Origin: Auanema rhodensis
Taxonomy: Eukaryota > Nematoda > Chromadorea > Rhabditida > Rhabditidae
Assembly: GCA_964057225.1 (NCBI GenBank)
Contig: OZ059899.1
Span: 20,468,501-20,532,500, forward strand
DNA: 64,000 nucleotides
Reading direction: 5' to 3'
In this document: in pieces, positions 50,401-64,000 of the stretch
Numbering within the stretch: the first letter of the stretch is position 1
Layout of the letters: each line of letters starts with the position of its first letter
The notes under the pieces: model-generated
What the model saw: the letters and a program-made list of their open reading frames with translations, nothing else
The model's database searches: none
What the model was told of the DNA's origin: nothing
Translations under genes and position numbers: made by a program

Positions 50401-53400
50401 AGGGTGAAAATCGAGGATATAAGTGTGAACTTATATCAGTTGATATATCGGTGCATTTTTAAGCTAGCGCAAATCTGATAACACAGATCGACGCAGCTTA
50501 AAAATCCGCATCGAATGCACTATACTACATTGAGAAACGCTTAATACGAAAGTTAGTTATGATCGTTTGAAAAATGATGCATTAGTGTATGTTGAGTTTC
50601 CATGTACACTCAACATTGCTTCCAAAAACATTTTGACAAAAATTTTTCCGAAAAATTTCAAAATAATTTCGCAAAAATTAGATGTTTTTAGATTCCTTTT
50701 TTCAAGGCAAAGACGATGGACAATGTTATTCAACGAAAAAATTAATTCTGCAGGGTGAAAATCGAGGATATAAGTGTGAACTTATATCAGTTGATATCTC
50801 GGTGCATTTTTAAGCTAGCGCAAATCTGATAACACAGATCGACGCAGCTTAAAAATCCGCATCGAATGCACTATACTACATTGAAAAACGCTTGATACAA
50901 AAATTAGGTATGATCGTTTGAAAAAAGATGCATTAGTGTATGTTGAGTTTCCATGTACACTCAACATTGCTTCCAAAAACATTTTGACAAAAAGTTTTCC
51001 GAAAAATTTCAAAATAATTTCGCGAAAAGTAGATGTTTTTAGATTCCTTTTTCCAAGGCAAAGACGATGGACAATGTTATTCAACGAAAAAATTATTTCT
51101 GCAGGGTGAAAATCGAGGATATAAGTGTGAACTTATATCAGTTGATATCTCGGTGCATTTTTAAGCTAGCGCAAATCTGATAACACAGATCGACGCAGCT
51201 TAAAAATCCGCATCGAATGCACTATACAACATTGAGAAACGCTTGATACAAAAATTAGTTATGATCGTTTGAAAAATGATGCATTAGTGTATGTTGAGTT
51301 TCCATGTACACTCAACATTGCTTCCAAAAACATTTTGACAAAAATTTTTCCGAAAAATTTCAAAATAATTTCGCAAAAATTAGATGTTTTTAGATTCCTT
51401 TTTTCAAGGCAAAGACGATGGACAATGTTATTCAACGAAAAAATTAATTCTGCAGGGTGAAAATCGAGGATATAAGTGTGAACTTATATCAGTTGATATC
51501 TCGGTGCATTTTTAAGCTAGCGCAAATCTGATAACACAGATCGACGCAGCTTAAAAATCCGCATCGAATGCACTATACTACATTGAGAAACGCTTAATAC
51601 AAAAGTTAGTTATGATCGTTTGAAAAATGATGCATTAGTGTATGTTGAGTTTCCATGTACACTCAACATTGCTTCCAAAAACATTTTGACAAAAATTTTT
51701 CCGAAAAATTTCAAAATAATTTCGCAAAAATTAGATGTTTTTAGATTCCTTTTTTCAAGGCAAAGACGATGGACAATGTTATTCAACGAAAAAATTAATT
51801 CTGCAGGGTGAAAATCGAGGATATAAGTGTGAACTTATATCAGTTGATATCTCGGTGCAATTTTAAGCTAGCGCAAATCTGGTAATACAGATCGACGCAG
51901 CTTAAAAATCCGCATCGAATGCACTATACTGCATTGAGAAACGCTTAATACAAAAGTTAGTTATGATCGTTTGAAAAATGATGCATTAGTGTATGTTGAG
52001 TTTCCATGTACACTCAACATTGCTTCCAAAAACATTTTGACAAAAATTTTTCCGAAAAATTTCAAAATAATTTCGCAAAAATTAGATGTTTTTAGATTCC
52101 TTTTTTCAAGGCAAAGACGATGGACAATGTTATTCAACGAAAAAATTAATTCTGCAGGGTGAAAATCGAGGATATAAGTGTGAACTTATATCAGTTGATA
52201 TCTCGGTGCATTTTTAAGCTAGCGCAAATCTGATAACACAGATCGACGCAGCTTAAAAATCCGCATCGAATGCACTATACTACATTGAGAAACGCTTAAT
52301 ACGAAAGTTAGTTATGATCGTTTGAAAAATGATGCATTAGTGTATGTTGAGTTTCCATGTACACTCAACATTGCTTCCAAAAACATTTTGACAAAAATTT
52401 TTCCGAAAAATTTCAAAATAATTTCGCAAAAATTAGATGTTTTTAGATTCCTTTTTTCAAGGCAAAGACGATGGACAATGTTATTCAACGAAAAAATTAA
52501 TTCTGCAGGGTGAAAATCGAGGATATAAGTGTGAACTTATATCAGTTGATATCTCGGTGCATTTTTAAGCTAGCGCAAATCTGATAACACAGATCGACGC
52601 AGCTTAAAAATCCGCATCGAATGCACTATACTACATTGAAAAACGCTTGATACAAAAATTAGGTATGATCGTTTGAAAAAAGATGCATTAGTGTATGTTG
52701 AGTTTCCATGTACACTCAACATTGCTTCCAAAAACATTTTTACAAAAATTTTTCCGAAAAATTTCGAAATAATTTCGCAAAAAGTAGATGTTTTTAGATT
52801 CCTTTTTTCAAGGCAAAGACGATTAACATTGTTATTCAACGAAAAAATTGATTCTGCAGGGTGAAAATCGAGGATATAAGTGTGAACTTATATCAGTTGA
52901 TATCTCGGTGCATTTTTAAGCTAGCGCAAATCTGATAACACAGATCGACGCAGCTTAAAAATCCGCATCGAATGCACTATACTACATTGAGAAACGCTTA
53001 ATACAAAAGTTAGTTATGATCGTTTGAAAAATGATGCATTAGTGTATGTTGAGTTTCCATGTACACTCAACATTGCTTCCAAAAACATTTTGACAAAAAT
53101 TTTTCCGAAAAATTTCAAAATAATTTCGCGAAAATTAGATGTTTTTAGATTCCTTTTTTCAAGGCAAAGACGATGGACAATGTTATTCAACGAAAAAATT
53201 AATTCTGCAGGGTGAAAATCGAGGATATAAGTGTGAACTTATATCAGTTGATATCTCGGTGCATTTTTAAGCTAGCGCAAATCTGATAACACAGATCGAC
53301 GCAGCTTAAAAATCCGCATCGAATGCACTATACTACATTGAAAAACGCTTGATACAAAAATTAGGTATGATCGTTTGAAAAAAGATGCATTAGTGTATGT

Positions 53401-55129
53401 TGAGTTTCCATGTACACTCAACATTGCTTCCAAAAACATTTTTACAAAAATTTTTCCGAAAAATTTCGAAATAATTTCGCAAAAAGTAGATGTTTTTAGA
53501 TTTCTTTTTTCAAGGCAAAGACGATTAACATTGTTATTCAACGAAAAAATTGATTCTGCAGGGTGAAAATCGAGGATATAAGTGTGAACTTATATCAGTT
53601 GATATCTCGGTGCATTTTTAAGCTAGCGCAAATCTGATAACACAGATCGACGCAGCTTGAAAATCCGCATCGAATGCAGTATACAACATTGAGAAACGCT
53701 TAATACAAAACTTAGTTATGATCGTTTGAAAAATGATGCATTAGTGTATGTTGAGTTTCCATGTACACTCAACATTGCTTCCAAAAACATTTTGACAAAA
53801 AGTTTTCCGAAAAATTTCATAATAATTTCGCGAAAAGTAGATGTTTTTAGATTCCTTTTTCCAAGGCAAAGACGATGGACAATGTTATTCAACGAAAAAA
53901 TTATTTCTGCAGGGTGAAAATCGAGGATATAAGTGTGAACTTATATCAGTTGATATCTCGGTGCATTTTTAAGCTAGCGCAAATCTGATAACACAGATCG
54001 ACGCAGCTTAAAAATCCGCATCGAATGCACTATACAACATTGAGAAACGCTTGATACAAAAATTAGTTATGATCGTTTGAAAAATGATGCATTAGTGTAT
54101 GTTGAGTTTCCATGTACACTCAACATTGCTTCCAAAAACATTTTGACAAAAATTTTTCCGAAAAATTTCAAAATAATTTCGCAAAAATTAGATGTTTTTA
54201 GATTCCTTTTTTCAAGGCAAAGACGATGGACAATGTTATTCAACGAAAAAATTAATTCTGCAGGGTGAAAATCGAGGATATAAGTGTGAACTTATATCAG
54301 TTGATATCTCGGTGCATTTTTAAGCTAGCGCAAATCTGATAACACAGATCGACGCAGCTTAAAAATCCGCATCGAATGCACTATACTACATTGAGAAACG
54401 CTTAATACAAAAGTTAGTTATGATCGTTTGAAAAATGATGCATTAGTGTATGTTGAGTTTCCATGTACACTCAACATTGCTTCCAAAAACATTTTGACAA
54501 AAATTTTTCCGAAAAATTTCAAAATAATTTCGCAAAAATTAGATGTTTTTAGATTCCTTTTTTCAAGGCAAAGACGATGGACAATGTTATTCAACGAAAA
54601 AATTAATTCTGCAGGGTGAAAATCGAGGATATAAGTGTGAACTTATATCAGTTGATATCTCGGTGCATTTTTAAGCTAGCGCAAATCTGATAACACAGAT
54701 CGACGCAGCTTAAAAATCCGCATCGAATGCACTATACTACATTGAGAAACGCTTAATACAAAAGTTAGTTATGATCGTTTGAAAAATGATGCATTAGTGT
54801 ATGTTGAGTTTCCATGTACACTCAACATTGCTTCCAAAAACATTTTGACAAAAATTTTTCCGAAAAATTTCAAAATAATTTCGCAAAAATTAGATGTTTT
54901 TAGATTCCTTTTTTCAAGGCAAAGACGATGGACAATGTTATTCAACGAAAAAATTAATTCTGCAGGGTGAAAATCGAGGATATAAGTGTGAACTTATATC
55001 AGTTGATATCTCGGTGCATTTTTAAGCTAGCGCAAATCTGATAACACAGATCGACGCAGCTTAAAAATCCGCATCGAATGCACTATACTACATTGAGAAA
55101 CGCTTAATACAAAAGTTAGTTATGATCGT
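47408..55129 (+). repeat. 22-monomer (7.7-kb) family B higher-order repeat, copy 1
   Basis: The first ten monomers match those from 55130 in order at 7722 bp (22 x 351). Shared rare states include AGATTTCTTTTTTC (47882 and 55604) and AGTTTTCATG (48491 and 56213). Monomers 16-22 match at an offset one monomer shorter (53024 with 60394; TAGATTTCTTTTTTC at 53497 and 60867). Confidence 0.83.
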
Positions 55130-58100
55130 TTGAAAAATGATGCATTAGTGTATGTTGAGTTTCCATGTACACTCAACATTGCTTCCAAAAACATTTTTAC
55201 AAAAATTTTTCCGAAAAATTTCGAAATAATTTCGCAAAAAGTAGATGTTTTTAGATTCCTTTTTTCAAGGCAAAGACGATTAACATTGTTATTCAACGAA
55301 AAAATTGATTCTGCAGGGTGAAAATCGAGGATATAAGTGTGAACTTATATCAGTTGATATCTCGGTGCATTTTTAAGCTAGCGCAAATCTGATAACACAG
55401 ATCGACGCAGCTTAAAAATCCGCATCGAATGCACTATACTACATTGAGAAACGCTTAATACAAAAGTTAGTTATGATCGTTTGAAAAATGATGCATTAGT
55501 GTATGTTGAGTTTCCATGTACACTCAACATTGCTTCCAAAAACATTTTGACAAAAATTTTTCCGAAAAATTTCAAAATAATTTCGCGAAAATTAGATGTT
55601 TTTAGATTTCTTTTTTCAAGGCAAAGACGATGGACAATGTTATTCAACGAAAAAATTAATTCTGCAGGGTGAAAATCGAGGATATAAGTGTGAACTTATA
55701 TCAGTTGATATCTCGGTGCATTTTTAAGCTAGCGCAAATCTGATAACACAGATCGACGCAGCTTAAAAATCCGCATCGAATGCACTATACTACATTGAAA
55801 AACGCTTGATACAAAAATTAGGTATGATCGTTTGAAAAAAGATGCATTAGTGTATGTTGAGTTTCCATGTACACTCAACATTGCTTCCAAAAACATTTTT
55901 ACAAAAATTTTTCCGAAAAATTTCGAAATAATTTCGCAAAAAGTAGATGTTTTTAGATTCCTTTTTTCAAGGCAAAGACGATTAACATTGTTATTCAACG
56001 AAAAAATTGATTCTGCAGGGTGAAAATCGAGGATATAAGTGTGAACTTATATCAGTTGATATCTCGGTGCATTTTTAAGCTAGCGCAAATCTGATAACAC
56101 AGATCGACGCAGCTTGAAAATCCGCATCGAATGCAGTATACAACATTGAGAAACGCTTAATACAAAACTTAGTTATGATCGTTTGAAAAATGATGCATTA
56201 GTGTATGTTGAGTTTTCATGTACACTCAACATTGCTTCCAAAAACATTTTGACAAAAAGTTTTCCGAAAAATTTCAAAATAATTTCGCGAAAAGTAGATG
56301 TTTTTAGATTCCTTTTTCCAAGGCAAAGACGATGGACAATGTTATTCAACGAAAAAATTATTTCTGCAGGGTGAAAATCGAGGATATAAGTGTGAACTTA
56401 TATCAGTTGATATCTCGGTGCATTTTTAAGCTAGCGCAAATCTGATAACACAGATCGACGCAGCTTAAAAATCCGCATCGAATGCACTATACAACATTGA
56501 GAAACGCTTAATACAAAACTTAGTTATGATCGTTTGAAAAATGATGCATTAGTGTATGTTGAGTTTCCATGTACACTCAACATTGCTTCCAAAAACATTT
56601 TGACAAAAATTTTTCCGAAAAATTTCAAAATAATTTCGCAAAAAGTAGATGTTTTTAGATTCCTTTTTTCAAGGCAAAGACGATGGACAATGTTATTCAA
56701 CGAAAAAATTAATTCTGCAGGGTGAAAATCGAGGATATAAGTGTGAACTTATATCAGTTGATATCTCGGTGCATTTTTAAGCTAGCGCAAATCTGATAAC
56801 ACAGATCGACGCAGCTTGAAAATCCGCATCGAATGCAGTATACAACATTGAGAAACGCTTAATACAAAACTTAGTTATGATCGTTTGAAAAATGATGCAT
56901 TAGTGTATGTTGAGTTTCCATGTACACTCAACATTGCTTCCAAAAACATTTTGACAAAAAGTTTTCCGAAAAATTTCAAAATAATTTCGCGAAAAGTAGA
57001 TGTTTTTAGATTCCTTTTTCCAAGGCAAAGACGATGGACAATGTTATTCAACGAAAAAATTATTTCTGCAGGGTGAAAATCGAGGATATAAGTGTGAACT
57101 TATATCAGTTGATATCTCGGTGCATTTTTAAGCTAGCGCAAATCTGATAACACAGATCGACGCAGCTTAAAAATCCGCATCGAATGCACTATACAACATT
57201 GAGAAACGCTTGATACAAAAATTAGTTATGATCGTTTGAAAAATGATGCATTAGTGTATGTTGAGTTTCCATGTACACTCAACATTGCTTCCAAAAACAT
57301 TTTGACAAAAATTTTTCCGAAAAATTTCAAAATAATTTCGCAAAAATTAGATGTTTTTAGATTCCTTTTTTCAAGGCAAAGACGATGGACAATGTTATTC
57401 AACGAAAAAATTAATTCTGCAGGGTGAAAATCGAGGATATAAGTGTGAACTTATATCAGTTGATATCTCGGTGCATTTTTAAGCTAGCGCAAATCTGATA
57501 ACACAGATCGACGCAGCTTAAAAATCCGCATCGAATGCACTATACTACATTGAGAAACGCTTAATACAAAAGTTAGTTATGATCGTTTGAAAAATGATGC
57601 ATTAGTGTATGTTGAGTTTCCATGTACACTCAACATTGCTTCCAAAAACATTTTGACAAAAATTTTTCCGAAAAATTTCAAAATAATTTCGCAAAAATTA
57701 GATGTTTTTAGATTCCTTTTTTCAAGGCAAAGACGATGGACAATGTTATTCAACGAAAAAATTAATTCTGCAGGGTGAAAATCGAGGATATAAGTGTGAA
57801 CTTATATCAGTTGATATCTCGGTGCAATTTTAAGCTAGCGCAAATCTGGTAATACAGATCGACGCAGCTTAAAAATCCGCATCGAATGCACTATACTGCA
57901 TTGAGAAACGCTTAATACAAAAGTTAGTTATGATCGTTTGAAAAATGATGCATTAGTGTATGTTGAGTTTCCATGTACACTCAACATTGCTTCCAAAAAC
58001 ATTTTGACAAAAATTTTTCCGAAAAATTTCAAAATAATTTCGCAAAAATTAGATGTTTTTAGATTCCTTTTTTCAAGGCAAAGACGATGGACAATGTTAT

Positions 58101-61100
58101 TCAACGAAAAAATTAATTCTGCAGGGTGAAAATCGAGGATATAAGTGTGAACTTATATCAGTTGATATCTCGGTGCATTTTTAAGCTAGCGCAAATCTGA
58201 TAACACAGATCGACGCAGCTTAAAAATCCGCATCGAATGCACTATACTACATTGAGAAACGCTTAATACAAAAGTTAGTTATGATCGTTTGAAAAATGAT
58301 GCATTAGTGTATGTTGAGTTTCCATGTACACTCAACATTGCTTCCAAAAACATTTTGACAAAAATTTTTCCGAAAAATTTCAAAATAATTTCGCAAAAAT
58401 TAGATGTTTTTAGATTCCTTTTTTCAAGGCAAAGACGATGGACAATGTTATTCAACGAAAAAATTAATTCTGCAGGGTGAAAATCGAGGATATAAGTGTG
58501 AACTTATATCAGTTGATATCTCGGTGCATTTTTAAGCTAGCGCAAATCTGATAACACAGATCGACGCAGCTTAAAAATCCGCATCGAATGCACTATACTA
58601 CATTGAAAACGCTTGATACAAAAATTAGGTATGATCGTTTGAAAAAAGATGCATTAGTGTATGTTGAGTTTCCATGTACACTCAACATTGCTTCCAAAAA
58701 CATTTTTACAAAAATTTTTCCGAAAAATTTCGAAATAATTTCGCAAAAAGTAGATGTTTTTAGATTCCTTTTTTCAAGGCAAAGACGATTAACATTGTTA
58801 TTCAACGAAAAAATTGATTCTGCAGGGTGAAAATCGAGGATATAAGTGTGAACTTATATCAGTTGATATCTCGGTGCATTTTTAAGCTAGCGCAAATCTG
58901 ATAACACAGATCGACGCAGCTTAAAAATCCGCATCGAATGCACTATACTACATTGAGAAACGCTTAATACAAAAGTTAGTTATGATCGTTTGAAAAATGA
59001 TGCATTAGTGTATGTTGAGTTTCCATGTACACTCAACATTGCTTCCAAAAACATTTTGACAAAAATTTTTCCGAAAAATTTCAAAATAATTTCGCGAAAA
59101 TTAGATGTTTTTAGATTCCTTTTTTCAAGGCAAAGACGATGGACAATGTTATTCAACGAAAAAATTAATTCTGCAGGGTGAAAATCGAGGATATAAGTGT
59201 GAACTTATATCAGTTGATATCTCGGTGCATTTTTAAGCTAGCGCAAATCTGGTAATACAGATCGACGCAGCTTAAAAATCCGCATCGAATGCACTATACT
59301 GCATTGAGAAACGCTTAATACAAAAGTTAGTTATGATCGTTTGAAAAATGATGCATTAGTGTATGTTGAGTTTCCATGTACACTCAACATTGCTTCCAAA
59401 AACATTTTGACAAAAATTTTTCCGAAAAATTTCAAAATAATTTCGCAAAAATTAGATGTTTTTAGATTCCTTTTTTCAAGGCAAAGACGATGGACAATGT
59501 TATTCAACGAAAAAATCAATTCTGCAGGGTGAAAATCGAGGATATAAGTGTGAACTTATATCAGTTGATATCTCGGTGCATTTTTAAGCTAGCGCAAATC
59601 TGATAACACAGATCGACGCAGCTTAAAAATCCGCATCGAATGCACTATACTACATTGAGAAACGCTTAATACAAAAGTTAGTTATGATCGTTTGAAAAAT
59701 GATGCATTAGTGTATGTTGAGTTTCCATGTACACTCAACATTGCTTCCAAAAACATTTTGACAAAAATTTTTCCGAAAAATTTCAAAATAATTTCGCAAA
59801 AATTAGATGTTTTTAGATTCCTTTTTTCAAGGCAAAGACGATGGACAATGTTATTCAACGAAAAAATTAATTCTGCAGGGTGAAAATCGAGGATATAAGT
59901 GTGAACTTATATCAGTTGATATCTCGGTGCATTTTTAAGCTAGCGCAAATCTGATAACACAGATCGACGCAGCTTAAAAATCCGCATCGAATGCACTATA
60001 CTACATTGAAAAACGCTTGATACAAAAATTAGGTATGATCGTTTGAAAAAAGATGCATTAGTGTATGTTGAGTTTCCATGTACACTCAACATTGCTTCCA
60101 AAAACATTTTTACAAAAATTTTTCCGAAAAATTTCGAAATAATTTCGCAAAAAGTAGATGTTTTTAGATTCCTTTTTTCAAGGCAAAGACGATTAACATT
60201 GTTATTCAACGAAAAAATTGATTCTGCAGGGTGAAAATCGAGGATATAAGTGTGAACTTATATCAGTTGATATCTCGGTGCATTTTTAAGCTAGCGCAAA
60301 TCTGATAACACAGATCGACGCAGCTTAAAAATCCGCATCGAATGCACTATACTACATTGAGAAACGCTTAATACAAAAGTTAGTTATGATCGTTTGAAAA
60401 ATGATGCATTAGTGTATGTTGAGTTTCCATGTACACTCAACATTGCTTCCAAAAACATTTTGACAAAAATTTTTCCGAAAAATTTCAAAATAATTTCGCG
60501 AAAATTAGATGTTTTTAGATTCCTTTTTTCAAGGCAAAGACGATGGACAATGTTATTCAACGAAAAAATTAATTCTGCAGGGTGAAAATCGAGGATATAA
60601 GTGTGAACTTATATCAGTTGATATCTCGGTGCATTTTTAAGCTAGCGCAAATCTGATAACACAGATCGACGCAGCTTAAAAATCCGCATCGAATGCACTA
60701 TACTACATTGAAAAACGCTTGATACAAAAATTAGGTATGATCGTTTGAAAAAAGATGCATTAGTGTATGTTGAGTTTCCATGTACACTCAACATTGCTTC
60801 CAAAAACATTTTTACAAAAATTTTTCCGAAAAATTTCGAAATAATTTCGCAAAAAGTAGATGTTTTTAGATTTCTTTTTTCAAGGCAAAGACGATTAACA
60901 TTGTTATTCAACGAAAAAATTGATTCTGCAGGGTGAAAATCGAGGATATAAGTGTGAACTTATATCAGTTGATATCTCGGTGCATTTTTAAGCTAGCGCA
61001 AATCTGATAACACAGATCGACGCAGCTTGAAAATCCGCATCGAATGCAGTATACAACATTGAGAAACGCTTAATACAAAACTTAGTTATGATCGTTTGAA

Positions 61101-62850
61101 AAATGATGCATTAGTGTATGTTGAGTTTCCATGTACACTCAACATTGCTTCCAAAAACATTTTGACAAAAAGTTTTCCGAAAAATTTCAAAATAATTTCG
61201 CGAAAAGTAGATGTTTTTAGATTCCTTTTTCCAAGGCAAAGACGATGGACAATGTTATTCAACGAAAAAATTATTTCTGCAGGGTGAAAATCGAGGATAT
61301 AAGTGTGAACTTATATCAGTTGATATCTCGGTGCATTTTTAAGCTAGCGCAAATCTGATAACACAGATCGACGCAGCTTAAAAATCCGCATCGAATGCAC
61401 TATACAACATTGAGAAACGCTTGATACAAAAATTAGTTATGATCGTTTGAAAAATGATGCATTAGTGTATGTTGAGTTTCCATGTACACTCAACATTGCT
61501 TCCAAAAACATTTTGACAAAAATTTTTCCGAAAAATTTCAAAATAATTTCGCAAAAATTAGATGTTTTTAGATTCCTTTTTTCAAGGCAAAGACGATGGA
61601 CAATGTTATTCAACGAAAAAATTAATTCTGCAGGGTGAAAATCGAGGATATAAGTGTGAACTTATATCAGTTGATATCTCGGTGCATTTTTAAGCTAGCG
61701 CAAATCTGATAACACAGATCGACGCAGCTTAAAAATCCGCATCGAATGCACTATACTACATTGAGAAACGCTTAATACAAAAGTTAGTTATGATCGTTTG
61801 AAAAATGATGCATTAGTGTATGTTGAGTTTCCATGTACACTCAACATTGCTTCCAAAAACATTTTGACAAAAATTTTTCCGAAAAATTTCAAAATAATTT
61901 CGCAAAAATTAGATGTTTTTAGATTCCTTTTTTCAAGGCAAAGACGATGGACAATGTTATTCAACGAAAAAATTAATTCTGCAGGGTGAAAATCGAGGAT
62001 ATAAGTGTGAACTTATATCAGTTGATATCTCGGTGCATTTTTAAGCTAGCGCAAATCTGATAACACAGATCGACGCAGCTTAAAAATCCGCATCGAATGC
62101 ACTATACTACATTGAGAAACGCTTAATACAAAAGTTAGTTATGATCGTTTGAAAAATGATGCATTAGTGTATGTTGAGTTTCCATGTACACTCAACATTG
62201 CTTCCAAAAACATTTTGACAAAAATTTTTCCGAAAAATTTCAAAATAATTTCGCAAAAATTAGATGTTTTTAGATTCCTTTTTTCAAGGCAAAAACGATG
62301 GACAATGTTATTCAACGAAAAAATTAATTCTGCAGGGTGAAAATCGAGGATATAAGTGTGAACTTATATCAGTTGATATCTCGGTGCATTTTCAAGCTAG
62401 CGCAAATCTGATAACACAGATCGACGCAGCTTAAAAATCCGCATCGAATGCACTATACTACATTGAGAAACGCTTAATACAAAAATTAGTTATGATCGTT
62501 TGAAAAATGATGCATTAGTGTATGTTGAGTGTCCATGTACACTCAACATTGCTTCCAAAAACATTTTTACAAAAATTTTTCCGAAAAATTTCAAAATAAT
62601 TTCGCAAAAAGTAGATGTTTTTAGATTCCTTTTTTCAAGGCAAAGACGATGGACAATGTTATTCAACGAAAAAATTAATTCTGCAGGGTGAAAATCGAGG
62701 ATATAAGTGTGAACTTATATCAGTTGATATCTCGGTGCATTTTTAAGCTAGCGCAAATCTGATAACACAGATCGACGCAGTTTAAAAATCCGCATCGAAT
62801 GCACTATACTGCATTGAGAAACGCTTAATACAAAAATTAGTTATGATCGT
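55130..62850 (+). repeat. 22-monomer (7.7-kb) family B higher-order repeat, copy 2
   Basis: This is the second copy of 47408-55129. It carries a 1-bp deletion near 58607 (CATTGAAAACGC). Its internal order differs at about monomers 11-15, where a GATTAACATTG pair replaces the AAAAAGTTTTCCG monomer and its followers, as expected from later unequal exchange. Confidence 0.83.
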
Positions 62851-63903
62851 TTGAAAAATGATGCATTACTGTAAGTTGAGTTTCCATGTACACTCAACAT
62901 TGCTTCCAAAAACATTTTGACAAAAATTTTTCCGAAAAATTTCGAAAAAATTTCGCGAAAAGTAGATGTTTTTAGATTCCTTTTCTCAAGGCAAAGATGA
63001 TGGACAATGTTATTCAACGAAAAAATTATTTCTGCAGGGTGAAAATCGAGGATATAAGTGTGAACTTATATCAGTTGATATCTCGGTGCATTTTTAAGCT
63101 AGCGCAAATCTGATAACACAGATCGACGCAGCTTAAAAATCCGCATCGAATGCACTATACTACATTGAGAAACGCTTGATACAAAAATTAGGTATGATCG
63201 TTTGAAAAATGATGCATTACTGTAAGTTGAGTTTCCATGTACACTCAACATTGCTTCCAAAAACATTTTGACAAAAATTTTTCCGAAAAATATCAAAATA
63301 ATTTCGCGAAAAGTAGATGTTTTTAGATTCCTTTTTCCAAGGCAAAGACGATGGACAATGTTATTCAACGAAAAAATTAATTCTGCAGGGTGAAAATCGA
63401 GGATATAAGTGTGAACTTATATCAGTAGATATCTCGGTGCATTTTTAAGCTTGCGCAAATCTGATAACACAGATCGACGCAGCTTAAAAATCCGCATCGA
63501 ATGCACTATACTACATTGAGAAACGCTTAATACAAAAGTTAGTTATGATCGTTTGAAAAATGATGCATTAGTGTATGTTGAGTTTCCATGTACACTCAAC
63601 ATTGCTTCCAAAAACATTTTGACAAAAATTTTTCCGAAAAATTTCAAAATAATTTCGCAAAAATTAGATGTTTTTAGATTCCTTTTTTCAAGGCAAAGAC
63701 GATGGACAATGTTATTCAACGAAAAAATTAATTCTGCAGGGTGAAAATCGAGGATATAAGTGTGAACTTATATCAGTTGATATCTCGGTGCATTTTTAAG
63801 CTAGCGCAAATCTGATAACACAGATCGACGCAGCTTAAAAATCCGCATCGAATGCACTATACTACATTGAGAAACGCTTAATACAAAAGTTAGTTATGAT
63901 CGT

Positions 63904-64000
63904 TTGAAAAATGATGCATTAGTGTATGTTGAGTTTCCATGTACACTCAACATTGCTTCCAAAAACATTTTGACAAAAATTTTTCCGAAAAATTTCAAAA
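63904..64000 (+). repeat. Family B monomer cut by window end
   Basis: The last unit runs from the TTGAAAAATG landmark to the middle of the A/T-rich tract at the window edge. The array clearly continues. Confidence 0.9.

Larger units (their letters stand above)
15137..64000 (+). repeat. Satellite family B array, 351-bp monomer, ~139 copies head-to-tail
   Basis: Landmarks such as CTGCAGGGTG, GATATCTCGGTGC and GCTAGCGCAAATC recur every 351 bp. The TTTGAAAAATGATGC landmark can be followed from about 15466 to 63902. Two 1-bp deletions, near 29331 and 58607, shift the phase by one each. Monomers differ mainly by a small set of shared substitutions, so the array is highly homogenised. It is AT-rich with a few GC islands (TCGACGCAGC, GCTAGCGC). 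No transposon or unrelated insertion interrupts it. 351 bp fits a dinucleosomal satellite. The array enters in mid-monomer at 15137 and runs off the window in mid-monomer. Confidence 0.97.
46355..64000 (+). repeat. Family B zone 3, GCAAAAATTAGATG subfamily
   Basis: The G-to-T change that turns AAAAAGTAGATG into AAAAATTAGATG first appears at the monomer beginning 46706 and dominates to the window end. I see it nowhere earlier. The states CAAAAAGTTTTCCG and GATTAACATTGTTATTCAACG are likewise confined here, so this zone has been homogenised separately. Confidence 0.85.

Noticed and set aside
17471-63368. An 89-residue open frame on the - strand of many B monomers
   Set aside because: It overlaps the + frame, spans the dyads and the A/T tract, and is lost in many monomers by single changes. 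This is what is expected of a 351-bp repeat with few stops by chance.
15468-63744. A 63-residue open frame in most family B monomers on the + strand
   Set aside because: It starts at TTG, not ATG, in nearly all copies, ends within each monomer, and is broken by ordinary subfamily variants such as CTGTAAG. Its similarity between copies reflects DNA homogenisation. There is no Kozak context, domain or codon bias to support a protein.

Overview
The whole 64 kb window is tandem satellite DNA. I find no gene, RNA gene, transposon or CRISPR array in it. Two AT-rich satellite families meet at about 14.7-15.1 kb. Family A (1-14707) is a head-to-tail array of about 81 monomers of about 182 bp. Family B (15137-64000) is a head-to-tail array of about 139 monomers of exactly 351 bp; two monomers carry 1-bp deletions. 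Monomers of about 180 and 350 bp (one and two nucleosomes), higher-order repeats and no interruption over tens of kilobases point to the centromeric or pericentromeric heterochromatin of a eukaryote, probably assembled from long reads. The species cannot be read from the sequence; an animal such as an insect is a weak guess.

Layout. (1) 1-8490: family A organised in multi-monomer higher-order units, including a 16-monomer unit of 2912 bp present at 1 and again at 2913. (2) 8491-13590: homogeneous A units containing a 1456-bp (8-monomer) tandem duplication, then a second copy of the 5641-8490 block. (3) 13591-14707: diverged A monomers, a typical array edge. (4) 14708-14736: short non-monomeric linker. 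(5) 14737-15136: a little over two A monomers in inverted orientation, in a shorter 176-bp form, making an inverted repeat with the edge monomers to the left. (6) 15137-64000: family B, entered in mid-monomer. Variant typing divides it into a first zone (15137-22136), a middle zone of short overlapping duplications (22137-46354) and a distal zone (46355-64000) ruled by a private subfamily and a 22-monomer, 7.7-kb duplication.

Main observations. First, A and B look unrelated at first sight but share a block of about 28 bp with the core TTTTTTCGTT, plus an AGCTAG(A/C)GCA box about 75-80 bp away. Order and orientation agree once A is inverted, which is how the A monomers lie at the junction. Spacing of the core box runs 176, 176 and 183 bp across the A/B boundary, and B (351 bp) is twice the 176-bp edge form of A. 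B may therefore have arisen from an inverted, dimerised A edge monomer. Second, every B monomer carries three dyad symmetries: 9-bp, 8-bp and a composite 18-bp stem. These are candidates for cruciform or structured-transcript elements.
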